From Lacrimispora xylanolytica (lineage in GTDB: Bacteria; Bacillota; Clostridia; Lachnospirales; Lachnospiraceae): DNA of 64,000 nucleotides. How positions within the stretch are numbered: the first letter of the stretch is position 1; the number at the start of each line of letters is the position of its first letter. Shown one piece after another: positions 1 to 9,393 of this stretch. The notes under the pieces are model-generated. The model did no database searches. It was not told where the DNA came from and saw only the letters and a program-made list of their open reading frames with translations. Location: the NCBI RefSeq assembly GCF_026723765.1, contig NZ_CP113524.1, positions 3,581,001 to 3,645,000 of the forward strand, written 5' to 3'. Made by a program: the position numbers and the translations under genes.

Positions 1-922
1 TATTTTGAACCATCAGATCAAATGCGTAACCCGTACTAAACACATTATCAACAGCAGGCAGCCAGAACTTATTATATTGAAGCCCTTTGCGGTTTACATA
101 CTCAGCATCAAGCTTACGGGCTTCCTCTAAGGTGGAAACACCTAACAGCTCAAAGAATTTTACCCCTTCCTCCTCTGCCTCGGATAAGGTCAAACGGTCA
201 TTGAATAAGATGGTTCCAGGATAAAGCTCGGTAAACATTCCGCTTTCAATGATTGCCTTTTGAAAAAGTCCTTCATTCTCTTGGCACGTCAATTGTCTTA
301 AAACGCTGCCGCCTCCCGCTGACTGACCTCCTATGGTGATGTTATCCGGGTCCCCTCCAAAGGAGGCTATGTTACGTTTCACCCAACGGGTACCGGCCTG
401 CTGATCCAAAAGGCCAAAGTTTGCCGGCGCCTCCGGTGCTTCCCTGGTTATATCCGGGTGGCACAAGAATCCAAACACATTCAAACGGTAATTGACCGTT
501 ACTACCACAATTCCCCGGCGGGCAAGACGCTCTCCGTCAAATTCCATCTCAGCCGTATTGCCAACCTGATAACCTCCGCCAAAATACCATACAAATACAG
601 GGAGTTTGTCATCAGCGCTCAAGGCAGGCGTCCAGACATTTAAGTACAAGCAATCCTCACTCATTGGCACATCCGGGTCTACGGCCCATTCTCTGGTATA
701 AAGATTATCCTTGTCAACGCCCACCGGGGCCTGCATGGATATGGGGGCGAATTCAAATGCTTTTAATTCACCGGACCAATCCTCTGCAGGCTGGGGGGCA
801 CGAAAACGGTTCTTGCCGATTGGCGGTGCTGCAAAGGGAATCCCTTTAAAGCTTGTAATACGAGGATCGGCCGCCGGCAATCCCCGTATCCTACCATTTT
901 CAGTTGTCACTGCTCGAATCAT
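1..922 (-). CDS. Type-B carboxylesterase (partial, 3' end beyond window)
   Basis: About 307 codons are visible; the C-terminal part lies left of the window. The protein is an alpha/beta-hydrolase of the carboxylesterase type-B (para-nitrobenzyl esterase) family. It shows the nucleophile elbow GGQSAGG, the oxyanion-hole segment FGGGYQVG, and the family-typical SEDCLYLNVWTP segment. The start ATG at 920-922 is preceded by AAGGAGATG. No signal peptide is seen, so it is probably cytoplasmic. It is the last visible gene of the GH43-GH39-esterase operon, only 31 nt after the CE1-like gene. An inferred role is removal of acyl groups from imported xylan fragments; the exact ester is not readable from sequence. 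Confidence 0.9.
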   Translation of the reverse strand, partial: MIRAVTTENGRIRGLPAADPRITSFKGIPFAAPPIGKNRFRAPQPAEDWSGELKAFEFAPISMQAPVGVDKDNLYTREWAVDPDVPMSEDCLYLNVWTPALSADDKLPVFVWYFGGGYQVGNTAEMEFDGERLARRGIVVVTVNYRLNVFGFLCHPDITREAPEAPANFGLLDQQAGTRWVKRNIASFGGDPDNITIGGQSAGGGSVLRQLTCQENEGLFQKAIIESGMFTELYPGTILFNDRLTLSEAEEEGVKFFELLGVSTLEEARKLDAEYVNRKGLQYNKFWLPAVDNVFSTGYAFDLMVQN

Positions 923-953
923 AATCTACATCTCCTTTACGAAGACTACATGG

Positions 954-2045
<1,092 letters not shown>

Positions 2046-2065
2046 TCATATCTCCTTTTCCATGA

Positions 2066-3589
2066 TCATTCCATCATGATATTGCCCCCCCTGATACGCT
2101 CCGGCCGAAATCCTCTGTCCGCTTTCGGGTAAATCCGTTGGATCTCAAAATAACATACTGCATTGGATGACAAAGGAATCTCTATTTGTGCAGCATCGTC
2201 CATCACCCGAAACTGCTTCACGTTTATCTGGGGTCTGGCACAATCTAAGAGCAACTCTTTTTGCTCTTTGTTAAGGTATGCCGGGGTCCCCATATTTGTC
2301 CATGCCCTCAAAGGATTGCAGGTGCATTCATCCACCATTTTTGTGACAATCATATAGTCCCCATCGGTAAGATCCAGAGAAAATGTAAGTGCTAATTCCT
2401 TATCCTCCATCTCTTCTACGGGATTCCAGGCAACTCCACAAATGTTTTTGTCATTGTCCCTGGTCAATACAAAATGCTCGCTTCTTGCAATGGCATTTTC
2501 CTTTAAATGCTTAAAGAAAGCAAAGGTCCAGTAGGTGGGTTTTGGAATCGAACCATTGGCTAACAGTCCAAAGCATCCGGAAAATGGCGTGTAGGCAACT
2601 CCTGTTTCTTCAAAAACATCACCAAAGGTCCAATAGGAATAGGAGGCACAGACATCCCCCATCTCACTTAAAAGACGGGCGGTGTAAGCCGCATTTAGGT
2701 TGGTATCGTGGATGGGATTACGTGGCGTATAAGAGGTATTAAACTCTGTGATATGCATCTCCATGTCTTTGTACTCTGAAAAACTGTCTATGATCCTGCG
2801 GCTTTCCCTTAGTTCCTCCATAAAATCTTCTGGTTTCCTAAGCTTCTGATACTCATAATGACCAATTAATTCTGGCGAATCCGTGGCATATGCGTGCCTT
2901 GTTACAAAATCAAGGGGCACCTTATGCTGGCTGCAATGCTCTAAAAAGCAGGTCAGCCACCTCTTATCATCCACACCGCAGATGGCAGGACCGCCTACTC
3001 GTAAACGGGCATCGCATTCCTTCAATGCCTTTGCTGTCACTTCGTAAAGGCGAAAGTATTCATCCATGCTTGCGTCTTTCCAGAAGCCTGGCAGATTTGG
3101 TTCATTCCACACCTCAAACGGCCAGGTAACCACTTCCTCTTTGCCATACCGGTCAAAGAAATGGCTGACCAGTGCCTTAATTAAGTCCGCCCATTTGTTA
3201 TAATCCATGGGCGGTGTCACATTTCCCTTCCAGTAAAATATCGTCTGCCTTCCCGATGCCAAGGCTTCCGGCATAAATCCTAATTCCACAAAGGGCTTTA
3301 AGCCCATAGAAAGATAATCATCAAAAACCAGATCAATATATGTAAAGTTATACTCTGTCTTCACTTCACCGTCTTCTTCGTAGGTGTGGTAAACGGCCAT
3401 GTCATCGCATAATAATCCGTGTCCCCGGATATGGGAAAAATGTATCTCTTCCTGAACCTTCATAAGCTGATCGTGGTACTCTTTTCTTAAGGCAAGGTTC
3501 ATCCTTCCGGTCCCCACACAGAACAGGGCGTTATTGGTAAAGGAAGCATTGTCCTTAAGACTGACCTTATACTGTAACGGCTGCTTCAT
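2066..3589 (-). CDS. xynB: GH39 beta-xylosidase
   Basis: A 507-residue GH39 enzyme that releases xylose from the non-reducing end of xylo-oligosaccharides. The acid/base Glu is in WNEPNLPGFW (about E163) and the nucleophile Glu in HITEFNTSY (about E282), close to the spacing known for Thermoanaerobacterium XynB. The start was put at the ATG 3587-3589 because AAGGAGATTT lies just upstream; a longer frame from 3625 has no such site. With this start it still overlaps the GH43 gene by 23 nt, suggesting translational coupling. No signal peptide, so the enzyme is cytoplasmic and would work after import. Confidence 0.93.
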   Translation of the reverse strand: MKQPLQYKVSLKDNASFTNNALFCVGTGRMNLALRKEYHDQLMKVQEEIHFSHIRGHGLLCDDMAVYHTYEEDGEVKTEYNFTYIDLVFDDYLSMGLKPFVELGFMPEALASGRQTIFYWKGNVTPPMDYNKWADLIKALVSHFFDRYGKEEVVTWPFEVWNEPNLPGFWKDASMDEYFRLYEVTAKALKECDARLRVGGPAICGVDDKRWLTCFLEHCSQHKVPLDFVTRHAYATDSPELIGHYEYQKLRKPEDFMEELRESRRIIDSFSEYKDMEMHITEFNTSYTPRNPIHDTNLNAAYTARLLSEMGDVCASYSYWTFGDVFEETGVAYTPFSGCFGLLANGSIPKPTYWTFAFFKHLKENAIARSEHFVLTRDNDKNICGVAWNPVEEMEDKELALTFSLDLTDGDYMIVTKMVDECTCNPLRAWTNMGTPAYLNKEQKELLLDCARPQINVKQFRVMDDAAQIEIPLSSNAVCYFEIQRIYPKADRGFRPERIRGGNIMME

Positions 3590-5429
3590 AAATCTCCTTC
3601 CCGGCATGTTCCCTTTCGGGCACATATACTTTTGTTTGCACGGCTGCCAGTTCTTTCTTTAAATCCTTGTCTTCCGTTAAATCCAACACCGGATATCCGT
3701 CTATGTCAAAATGAACCCGTCGGATTCCGGAGCTTCTCGGCTCTCCGATTCCAAACCGTGCATGGTACGCATTCCATACGATTCCATCCTCATCCGTAAC
3801 ATAGGAATTGTGACCAGGACCGTATTCTCCCGGTACACTTCTGGAGGTCAAAATAGGATAATTTTCTTTTATCCAGCTCATAGGATTCATTAAATCTGCT
3901 CCCAAATCCGCACTTAAAAGCCCTACCGTATATGTCTCATCAATCAATGCGCTGGCAAAGGTCAGAAAGATTTTCTTATTGATCATTAAGGTGAAAGGCC
4001 CTTCATCCACAAATACATGGTTGTTTGCCCAGCCGTAATCCGGCTTTGATAGAAGGACTGGGTCCGTAATGAGCTTCCATGGTTCCTCTGGTGATACCTT
4101 TGCAATATAAAGCCAGGAGCCCTGATCCACAGGAGTGAACTGCCTCTGGGCCCAGACTACAAACACATCTTCTCCCAGCTCAAAGCAGGTCATGTCAAGG
4201 GTAATTCCGTCCTCGTATAAATAGCTTCCATCTTTTTTCAAAACCCTTACAGGCATTTCCCAGTCCTCTGCTTTGACCGGATTTCCACCTTTTTTCAGCT
4301 TCATCACATGGGACTGCTCCTTATGAAATTCCCCTGGAGTTCCTGCATGGAAGATATAAAGCTCTCCCCTTACGATGTGAAATTCCGGCGCCCATAAAAG
4401 GCCGCCTAAATGCTCATACATGTTGGTATCCAGGATTTTTATTTCCTCTGCATGAACCAGATCAGGGATATTATCCGCTTCCCGGATATAGAGGGAATGG
4501 TTATTATCTGCATCGTTGGTAGCAATAAAGTAATACTTCCCATTCCATCTCCCAATACAGGGATCTGCTCTGTGAATGGCAATGGGATTTTCAAAATGAT
4601 CCTGATGGACCCTTCCTGTGATTGGGTACACCCCCGCTCCATTCCAGTCAATGGAAGAAGTATCCCAGTCAATATTTTTACTGGCGGTTGTTCCGTCCGT
4701 ATAATAAGCAGTTGCTTTTACCTTCTTTAAATCCTCGGCGCAGGAAGCCTGACACTCCGCTGGAACTTCAATCCTGTCATTTTCAGGAACAAGAAGTTTC
4801 CCGGCCAGTCTGCGTGCGGTCTCTTTTGAAATAGAAATCACATTCCGGGGTACGATTCCCTCTATATCAGCGGTCACTTCCTCCAGGGTGAAAGGTTCTG
4901 TTTTCTTTGGAGCCGAACATTCCGTCAGAGGATTTAAATCGCTTGTTTTGTTCTGATAATAAGCTCCCTCATCATCTCTAAAGCGGATGATGTATTTCAT
5001 CTGAGACATATCATAATGACAGGCAATATCAGTAACAAAGGTGGCTCCTTTTAAATCAATCAGCCCCTCCTCTTTATAGTGGAGAAGGTCTTTTGATGTA
5101 AAGAAAAGCACACTTCCCTTGCTGCTTTCATCCTCACTTCCATCTGCTTCTGTCCGTATGGCAAGGACGCCAAAGGTGCCATCTTTTAAATAAAAAAGAT
5201 ATGGTTTTTTCAAACTTTTTGCAGTTAAAGTGCCATCGGAATTATCCGTGGCTTTGGCAAATAATACTCCGGAATTGTGACCTAACGGCTGGAAATCAGC
5301 CTTGTTTTCACTCCAGGCAAGATGCATGCTGTAGGCAAGCTTTGGGGCATAGGTTGTTTCGTCCACTGGCAATCTGGTATAACAAAGTAAATAATAGGAA
5401 TCCTGGTTCATTTCACTTAGCTTCATCAT
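3567..5429 (-). CDS. GH43 glycosidase with N-terminal extra module and Ig-like linker domain
   Basis: A 620-residue protein. The C-terminal half (about 285-600) is a five-bladed GH43 propeller: RADPCIGRWNGKYYF holds the catalytic base Asp, APEFH and YEDGITLDMT line the site, and VDEGPFTL probably holds the acid Glu. Residues about 1-200 resemble a partial GH43-like propeller, and about 220-280 look like a bacterial Ig-like (Big_4-type) domain. Such proteins are usually alpha-L-arabinofuranosidases or xylosidases. No signal peptide. GGAG is 2 nt before the first ATG and 5 nt before a second ATG at 5426, so either may be used. First gene after the promoter at 5516-5544. Confidence 0.88.
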   Translation of the reverse strand: MMKLSEMNQDSYYLLCYTRLPVDETTYAPKLAYSMHLAWSENKADFQPLGHNSGVLFAKATDNSDGTLTAKSLKKPYLFYLKDGTFGVLAIRTEADGSEDESSKGSVLFFTSKDLLHYKEEGLIDLKGATFVTDIACHYDMSQMKYIIRFRDDEGAYYQNKTSDLNPLTECSAPKKTEPFTLEEVTADIEGIVPRNVISISKETARRLAGKLLVPENDRIEVPAECQASCAEDLKKVKATAYYTDGTTASKNIDWDTSSIDWNGAGVYPITGRVHQDHFENPIAIHRADPCIGRWNGKYYFIATNDADNNHSLYIREADNIPDLVHAEEIKILDTNMYEHLGGLLWAPEFHIVRGELYIFHAGTPGEFHKEQSHVMKLKKGGNPVKAEDWEMPVRVLKKDGSYLYEDGITLDMTCFELGEDVFVVWAQRQFTPVDQGSWLYIAKVSPEEPWKLITDPVLLSKPDYGWANNHVFVDEGPFTLMINKKIFLTFASALIDETYTVGLLSADLGADLMNPMSWIKENYPILTSRSVPGEYGPGHNSYVTDEDGIVWNAYHARFGIGEPRSSGIRRVHFDIDGYPVLDLTEDKDLKKELAAVQTKVYVPEREHAGKEIYEAAVTV

Positions 5430-5515
5430 ATCTCCTTTATCCCTGTTTCTTTATGGCGGGCCGTTTCACCGGCAATGGGAAGCGGCTTACATCAGTTAGT
5501 TACACGTATAAACAA

Positions 5516-5573
5516 ATTATAAAATATGGTACTACCTCTTACAATGACGTATCTTACCGATTCATTGACGTAT
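5516..5573 (-). promoter_or_regulatory. Promoter with 21-bp-spaced direct repeats, for the GH43-GH39-esterase genes
   Basis: On the minus strand -35 TTGTAA (5539-5544) and -10 TATAAT (5516-5521) are 17 nt apart. On the plus strand ATGACGTAT (5544-5552) and TTGACGTAT (5565-5573) form a direct repeat with 21-bp spacing, the inner copy touching the -35 box. That layout is typical of AraC-type activator sites. The inner motif ACAATGACGTAT recurs, one base changed and at the same distance from the -10 box, upstream of the GH120-like gene. Confidence 0.65.
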
Positions 5574-5600
5574 TCTAATATCCCTGATAAAGGAAGAAAA

Positions 5601-5640
5601 AGGTCCCAGGCAGACGAATGATACCCCTGCCTGGGACTTT
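5601..5640 (-). terminator. Rho-independent terminator after the binding-protein gene
   Basis: GTCCCAGGCAG (5603-5613) pairs exactly with CTGCCTGGGAC (5627-5637); on the minus strand the stem is followed by CTTTTTC. It separates the transporter genes from the GH43 gene, which has its own promoter. Confidence 0.85.
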
Positions 5641-5676
5641 CTTTTTTCATTGATTCACCAAGATCGGTGAACTCAT

Positions 5677-7455
5677 TTATTTCTTTACTGCTGCTCTGGC
5701 ATCAATGACTTTCTGGAACTTGGCTTTATCAAATTCCACCAATTGTGCCCAGTCAAATCCATCAAGCTGAGTCTTCATATCAGCCCACATGCTCTTAAAT
5801 TCTTCCTCGCTCTTTGCAAATACCATTCTCCAGGAGGTATCGCAGATGAGGGTTGCGCACTGGCTGCGAATTAAGGCTACATCTGTGGTATCACTTGGAA
5901 GGATAATGTTTACGTTCGGCACCGGTTTTAACTGTCCGGTTCCTTCCAGATAAGCCACCTGATTGACCGCGCCATACTTTTCACTCCACTCATTGGTCAT
6001 GGTCGTCTTGTTGGCCTCCAGATAGGAAGACCAGTAATTATTGTTATACGGTTCTTTGGTATTTGGGTCAATGGATACGCTTGCCATTGGCCACTGATTG
6101 ATCTTACAGTTTCCATCATCAAATCCACCGCCGCCCCATTCATCGGAGACTGGACGATTTTCCATCAGACCATAGAGACCATTCTCTGTCAGAGTATACT
6201 TACCATCAGCCCCTTTGGTATAGCTCCATCCTGGAATTCCGTGATGGATAAATTCAAGTCCTTCCGGACTGATTAACCAATCCATAAATTCAATGGCTCT
6301 CGCCCTGTCATTGCCTTCCATATGACTTCCAAGAGCAAAGGCTCTTCCGTCACCAAAGTAAGGATCGGACGGCTGGAAGAAGTTCATATCCTCAACTGGT
6401 GCATAGATATAGGCATTTCTTTCCTGCGCACGGTCCGGAGTATTCCAGAAGCCTCTCTGCCAGTTATACCAGAATAACAATACCTGTTTGTTCTTCATCT
6501 TATTGCATGCATTATCCCAGTTCTGCGTCCCGGAATCAGGGTCAATGAGACCTCTTTGATTGGCCTGGAAGAAAAAGTGGAGCATCTTATAATAGGCTCC
6601 GTCATCGTCGGTGACCTGTTTCATATCTCCGGTGTTTCCTACCATAACAGAACCATTTACTTCATAGCCATACATTTTAGTCAACTGGGCAGCATTCTCC
6701 ATGGTAACCTGGGTTCCGCCTTTATCCCAGTCCCGCCATAAAGAGATGGCATAGTTGGCATCTCCCTTGCTGTTCTTTGGATGTGCCTTTTGCATCTGCT
6801 CTAACACATCTAACAGATCATCGGTGTTCTTCATCTTTGGAGCACCGATTTCTGTGTAATAATCCCATGGGAGCAGAGGACTGATATACAGAGTATCATC
6901 GGAATATGTGGTAGGTGAAGTATTGGTAATCTGGCATGGCATACCATAAATCTTACCCTCACTGTTGCCTTCCAGACCTTCATTAAATGTTTTATACTGC
7001 TCGTAATACTGACTTAAATTCTTACTATTTTTTACATCCTCGCTGATATCCGCAATGAGACCGGCCTTAATACAGTCCTGAAGAGGGGAATTGTCAAGAA
7101 GGATAATATCTCCCAGCTTTCCGGAGGCAGATCGGGTCTGATAAAGCGCCTCCCCATCTCCCGATGCCTGGGGCGCGATAATATTTAGCTCCAGGTTGAA
7201 CTTATCCTTTATTACCTTTCCAAACCAGCCGCTTTGTACCCCCTGGTAATTAGCAGCAACATCGTAGACCTCCAGAGTAAGGGTATTGGTGTGGTCAATT
7301 TCTGACGTTGCAGCTCCTGTCGTGCCTGCTCCGCCGGAATCTTTCGTGCCAGTCTCATCGGAGCCTGCTTTCTTGGATCCGGAGCATCCGGATAACACAA
7401 GAGAAAGTACGCAGACCACAGCCAGCATCAATGAAAAAAATCTTCTTTTTTTCAT
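5677..7455 (-). CDS. Extracellular solute-binding lipoprotein (oligosaccharide ABC importer)
   Basis: A 592-residue family-1 extracellular solute-binding protein, of the large LplA-like type. The N-terminus is a lipoprotein signal with lipobox VLSGC (Cys24), followed by a Gly/Ser/Thr-rich linker. It would capture oligosaccharides outside the membrane and hand them to the two permeases encoded just upstream (9369-8449 and 8429-7509). GGAGGATTGATTT precedes the ATG. The neighbouring GH120-like, GH43 and GH39 genes point to arabinoxylan oligosaccharides as ligand, which is inference. It is last before the terminator at 5601-5640. Confidence 0.93.
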   Translation of the reverse strand: MKKRRFFSLMLAVVCVLSLVLSGCSGSKKAGSDETGTKDSGGAGTTGAATSEIDHTNTLTLEVYDVAANYQGVQSGWFGKVIKDKFNLELNIIAPQASGDGEALYQTRSASGKLGDIILLDNSPLQDCIKAGLIADISEDVKNSKNLSQYYEQYKTFNEGLEGNSEGKIYGMPCQITNTSPTTYSDDTLYISPLLPWDYYTEIGAPKMKNTDDLLDVLEQMQKAHPKNSKGDANYAISLWRDWDKGGTQVTMENAAQLTKMYGYEVNGSVMVGNTGDMKQVTDDDGAYYKMLHFFFQANQRGLIDPDSGTQNWDNACNKMKNKQVLLFWYNWQRGFWNTPDRAQERNAYIYAPVEDMNFFQPSDPYFGDGRAFALGSHMEGNDRARAIEFMDWLISPEGLEFIHHGIPGWSYTKGADGKYTLTENGLYGLMENRPVSDEWGGGGFDDGNCKINQWPMASVSIDPNTKEPYNNNYWSSYLEANKTTMTNEWSEKYGAVNQVAYLEGTGQLKPVPNVNIILPSDTTDVALIRSQCATLICDTSWRMVFAKSEEEFKSMWADMKTQLDGFDWAQLVEFDKAKFQKVIDARAAVKK

Positions 7456-7508
7456 AAATCAATCCTCCATTCTTTGATAAGTTATAAAAAGGGCTACTAC
7501 TCCCATAT

Positions 7509-8429
7509 TTAACCTTTTACCGCTCCAATCATAATACCCCTTACAAAATACCGCTGGAAAATGGGGTATATAAGCAAAATAGGTGCCACTACAATAATGG
7601 TCACTGTCATTCGTATGGAAGTGGCTGTCTGTACCGTTGCCACGCTCTGTGCCACGGCAGCACCGCTGGAAGAATTGACAAGCTGCTTTAAGGAGCTGGC
7701 CTGATTGATGTACTGATATAAGATAAACTGTAAGCTGTACAGCTTGTTATCCGTCATCAAAAGCAGGGTGTCCTGAAACGCATTCCACTGTGCCACTGCC
7801 GCAAATATGGCTACCGTCGCTAAAATGGGCTTAATGACTGGAAGAATCACCCGGTAAAACATGGTCAGAGTTCCTGCCCCATCAATCTCTGCTGCCTGCT
7901 GCAGCTCTTTTGGAATGGACTCCACAAAGGTCTTAGCCAGGATGATATAAAACGGAGATACAATAGTAGGAAGAATATACCCCCAGAAATTATTGGTCAG
8001 ATGAAGGTTACGCATGGTTAAAAACCAGGGTATGATACCTGCATTGAAATACATGGTCACAATCACGAACCGATACCAGAATTTCCTGTGCCACAGGCTT
8101 TCTCTTGTAAACATATATCCCATAAATGCCGTTGTCATGGTGGTAAGCAGGGTACCGATCACAGTTCTGCTAATGGAAATAATAGCTGCATTTAAAAGCC
8201 CGGGAATCTTAATTGCTTTGATATAATTTTCAAAATGAATTCCATGAGGAAGAAAAATAATCAGCCCTTTCTGGCTTAAATCATTGTTGCTGATGGTATT
8301 AATGAAAATGTAGTAAAAGGGATACACGCAGATAAAGGCAAATACAGCGTAAAAGATATAAATTAACACACTGATGAGCGCATCTCCAAAGCTTTGCTTT
8401 TGACGTTTTCTTTTTTTGACGCTTTCCAT
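7509..8429 (-). CDS. Carbohydrate ABC transporter permease (LplC/MalG type)
   Basis: A 306-residue inner-membrane permease with about six transmembrane helices. The cytoplasmic EAA loop reads AAEIDGAGTLTMFYRVILP, the contact site for the ATPase. It forms the second half of a heterodimeric channel with the permease encoded 19 nt upstream. No ATPase gene lies in the operon, so a shared MsmK-type ATPase is expected elsewhere in the genome. Confidence 0.93.
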   Translation of the reverse strand: MESVKKRKRQKQSFGDALISVLIYIFYAVFAFICVYPFYYIFINTISNNDLSQKGLIIFLPHGIHFENYIKAIKIPGLLNAAIISISRTVIGTLLTTMTTAFMGYMFTRESLWHRKFWYRFVIVTMYFNAGIIPWFLTMRNLHLTNNFWGYILPTIVSPFYIILAKTFVESIPKELQQAAEIDGAGTLTMFYRVILPVIKPILATVAIFAAVAQWNAFQDTLLLMTDNKLYSLQFILYQYINQASSLKQLVNSSSGAAVAQSVATVQTATSIRMTVTIIVVAPILLIYPIFQRYFVRGIMIGAVKG

Positions 8430-8448
8430 AGTCTTTCCCCTCTCTGCC

Positions 8449-9369
8449 TTATAAAAAGCTCTCGCCTCTTACCAGCTTTGAAATCCCGTTCGCTGCGGTA
8501 AGAAGAACCAGGCTGATGATACTTTTTAAAATACTAAGTGCGGTTGCAACAGAATAGCTTCCGCTTCCCATTGCCAGGTTAAATACATAAAGATCCAGAA
8601 CCTGAATGTGCTCTTTGTTAAATGCATTCTGGAATACATAATACTGTTCCATGCCGTTGGATAAAAAGCTGGCAATGGCAAGCATCAATAATACAAAATA
8701 CGTTGGCAGGATGCTTGGAATGGTAATATACCGGATACGCTGCATTCTGGTGGCTCCGTCAACCTTGGCAGCCTCAAACATCTGCTCATCGATTCCTGTA
8801 ATAGCTGCAATATACATAATGGCTGCCCACCCCAGGTTTTTCCACGTCAGCCACAGCCACTGGGTAATCCATACGTGATCTGATTTCTGGAGAAACTGAA
8901 CCGGCGCATCTAAAATACCCCAGGCAACCAGCACATGATTTACTACGCCTGTATTATTAAATATATTAAATGCCACAGAATACACCAGTACCCAGCTGAT
9001 GAAGTTCGGAATGGTGGTTACGGTCTGAACGGTCTTGCGAAAGGGAACGCACTTGATTTCATTTAAGAACACAGCGAAAAACATGGGAAGCCAGGAGGTT
9101 CCTACGGTGATTCCGCTCATGACCAGAGTATTTACCATAACACTTACAATCTGCTTTGTTTTTACAGGATTTGCTACTAAGGATTGAAACCATTTTAAAC
9201 CTACAAAATTACTTGATGTCAATGGCTGAGGCGGCCTGTAATCAAAGAACGCATACATCCAGCCGTACAGCGGATAGTAGCAAAATACTCCGACCAGTAA
9301 AATAAATGGGAGAATATAAAGAAATTCCTTGATTGATCTTAACTTTCTTTTATTTTGAAACAGATTCAT
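8449..9369 (-). CDS. Sugar ABC transporter permease (LplB/MalF type)
   Basis: An approximately 306-residue polytopic permease; the EAA loop reads AAKVDGATRMQRIRYITIP. The start was set at the ATG 9367-9369 because GGAG lies 7 nt upstream; an ATG two codons earlier (9375) is too close to it. The gene follows the GH120-like gene by 24 nt and precedes its partner permease, giving the usual LplB-LplC-binding-protein order of large-oligosaccharide importers in Gram-positive gut and soil bacteria. Confidence 0.92.
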   Translation of the reverse strand: MNLFQNKRKLRSIKEFLYILPFILLVGVFCYYPLYGWMYAFFDYRPPQPLTSSNFVGLKWFQSLVANPVKTKQIVSVMVNTLVMSGITVGTSWLPMFFAVFLNEIKCVPFRKTVQTVTTIPNFISWVLVYSVAFNIFNNTGVVNHVLVAWGILDAPVQFLQKSDHVWITQWLWLTWKNLGWAAIMYIAAITGIDEQMFEAAKVDGATRMQRIRYITIPSILPTYFVLLMLAIASFLSNGMEQYYVFQNAFNKEHIQVLDLYVFNLAMGSGSYSVATALSILKSIISLVLLTAANGISKLVRGESFL

Positions 9370-9393
9370 TCTCATTCTCCTTTCTAGTAACCC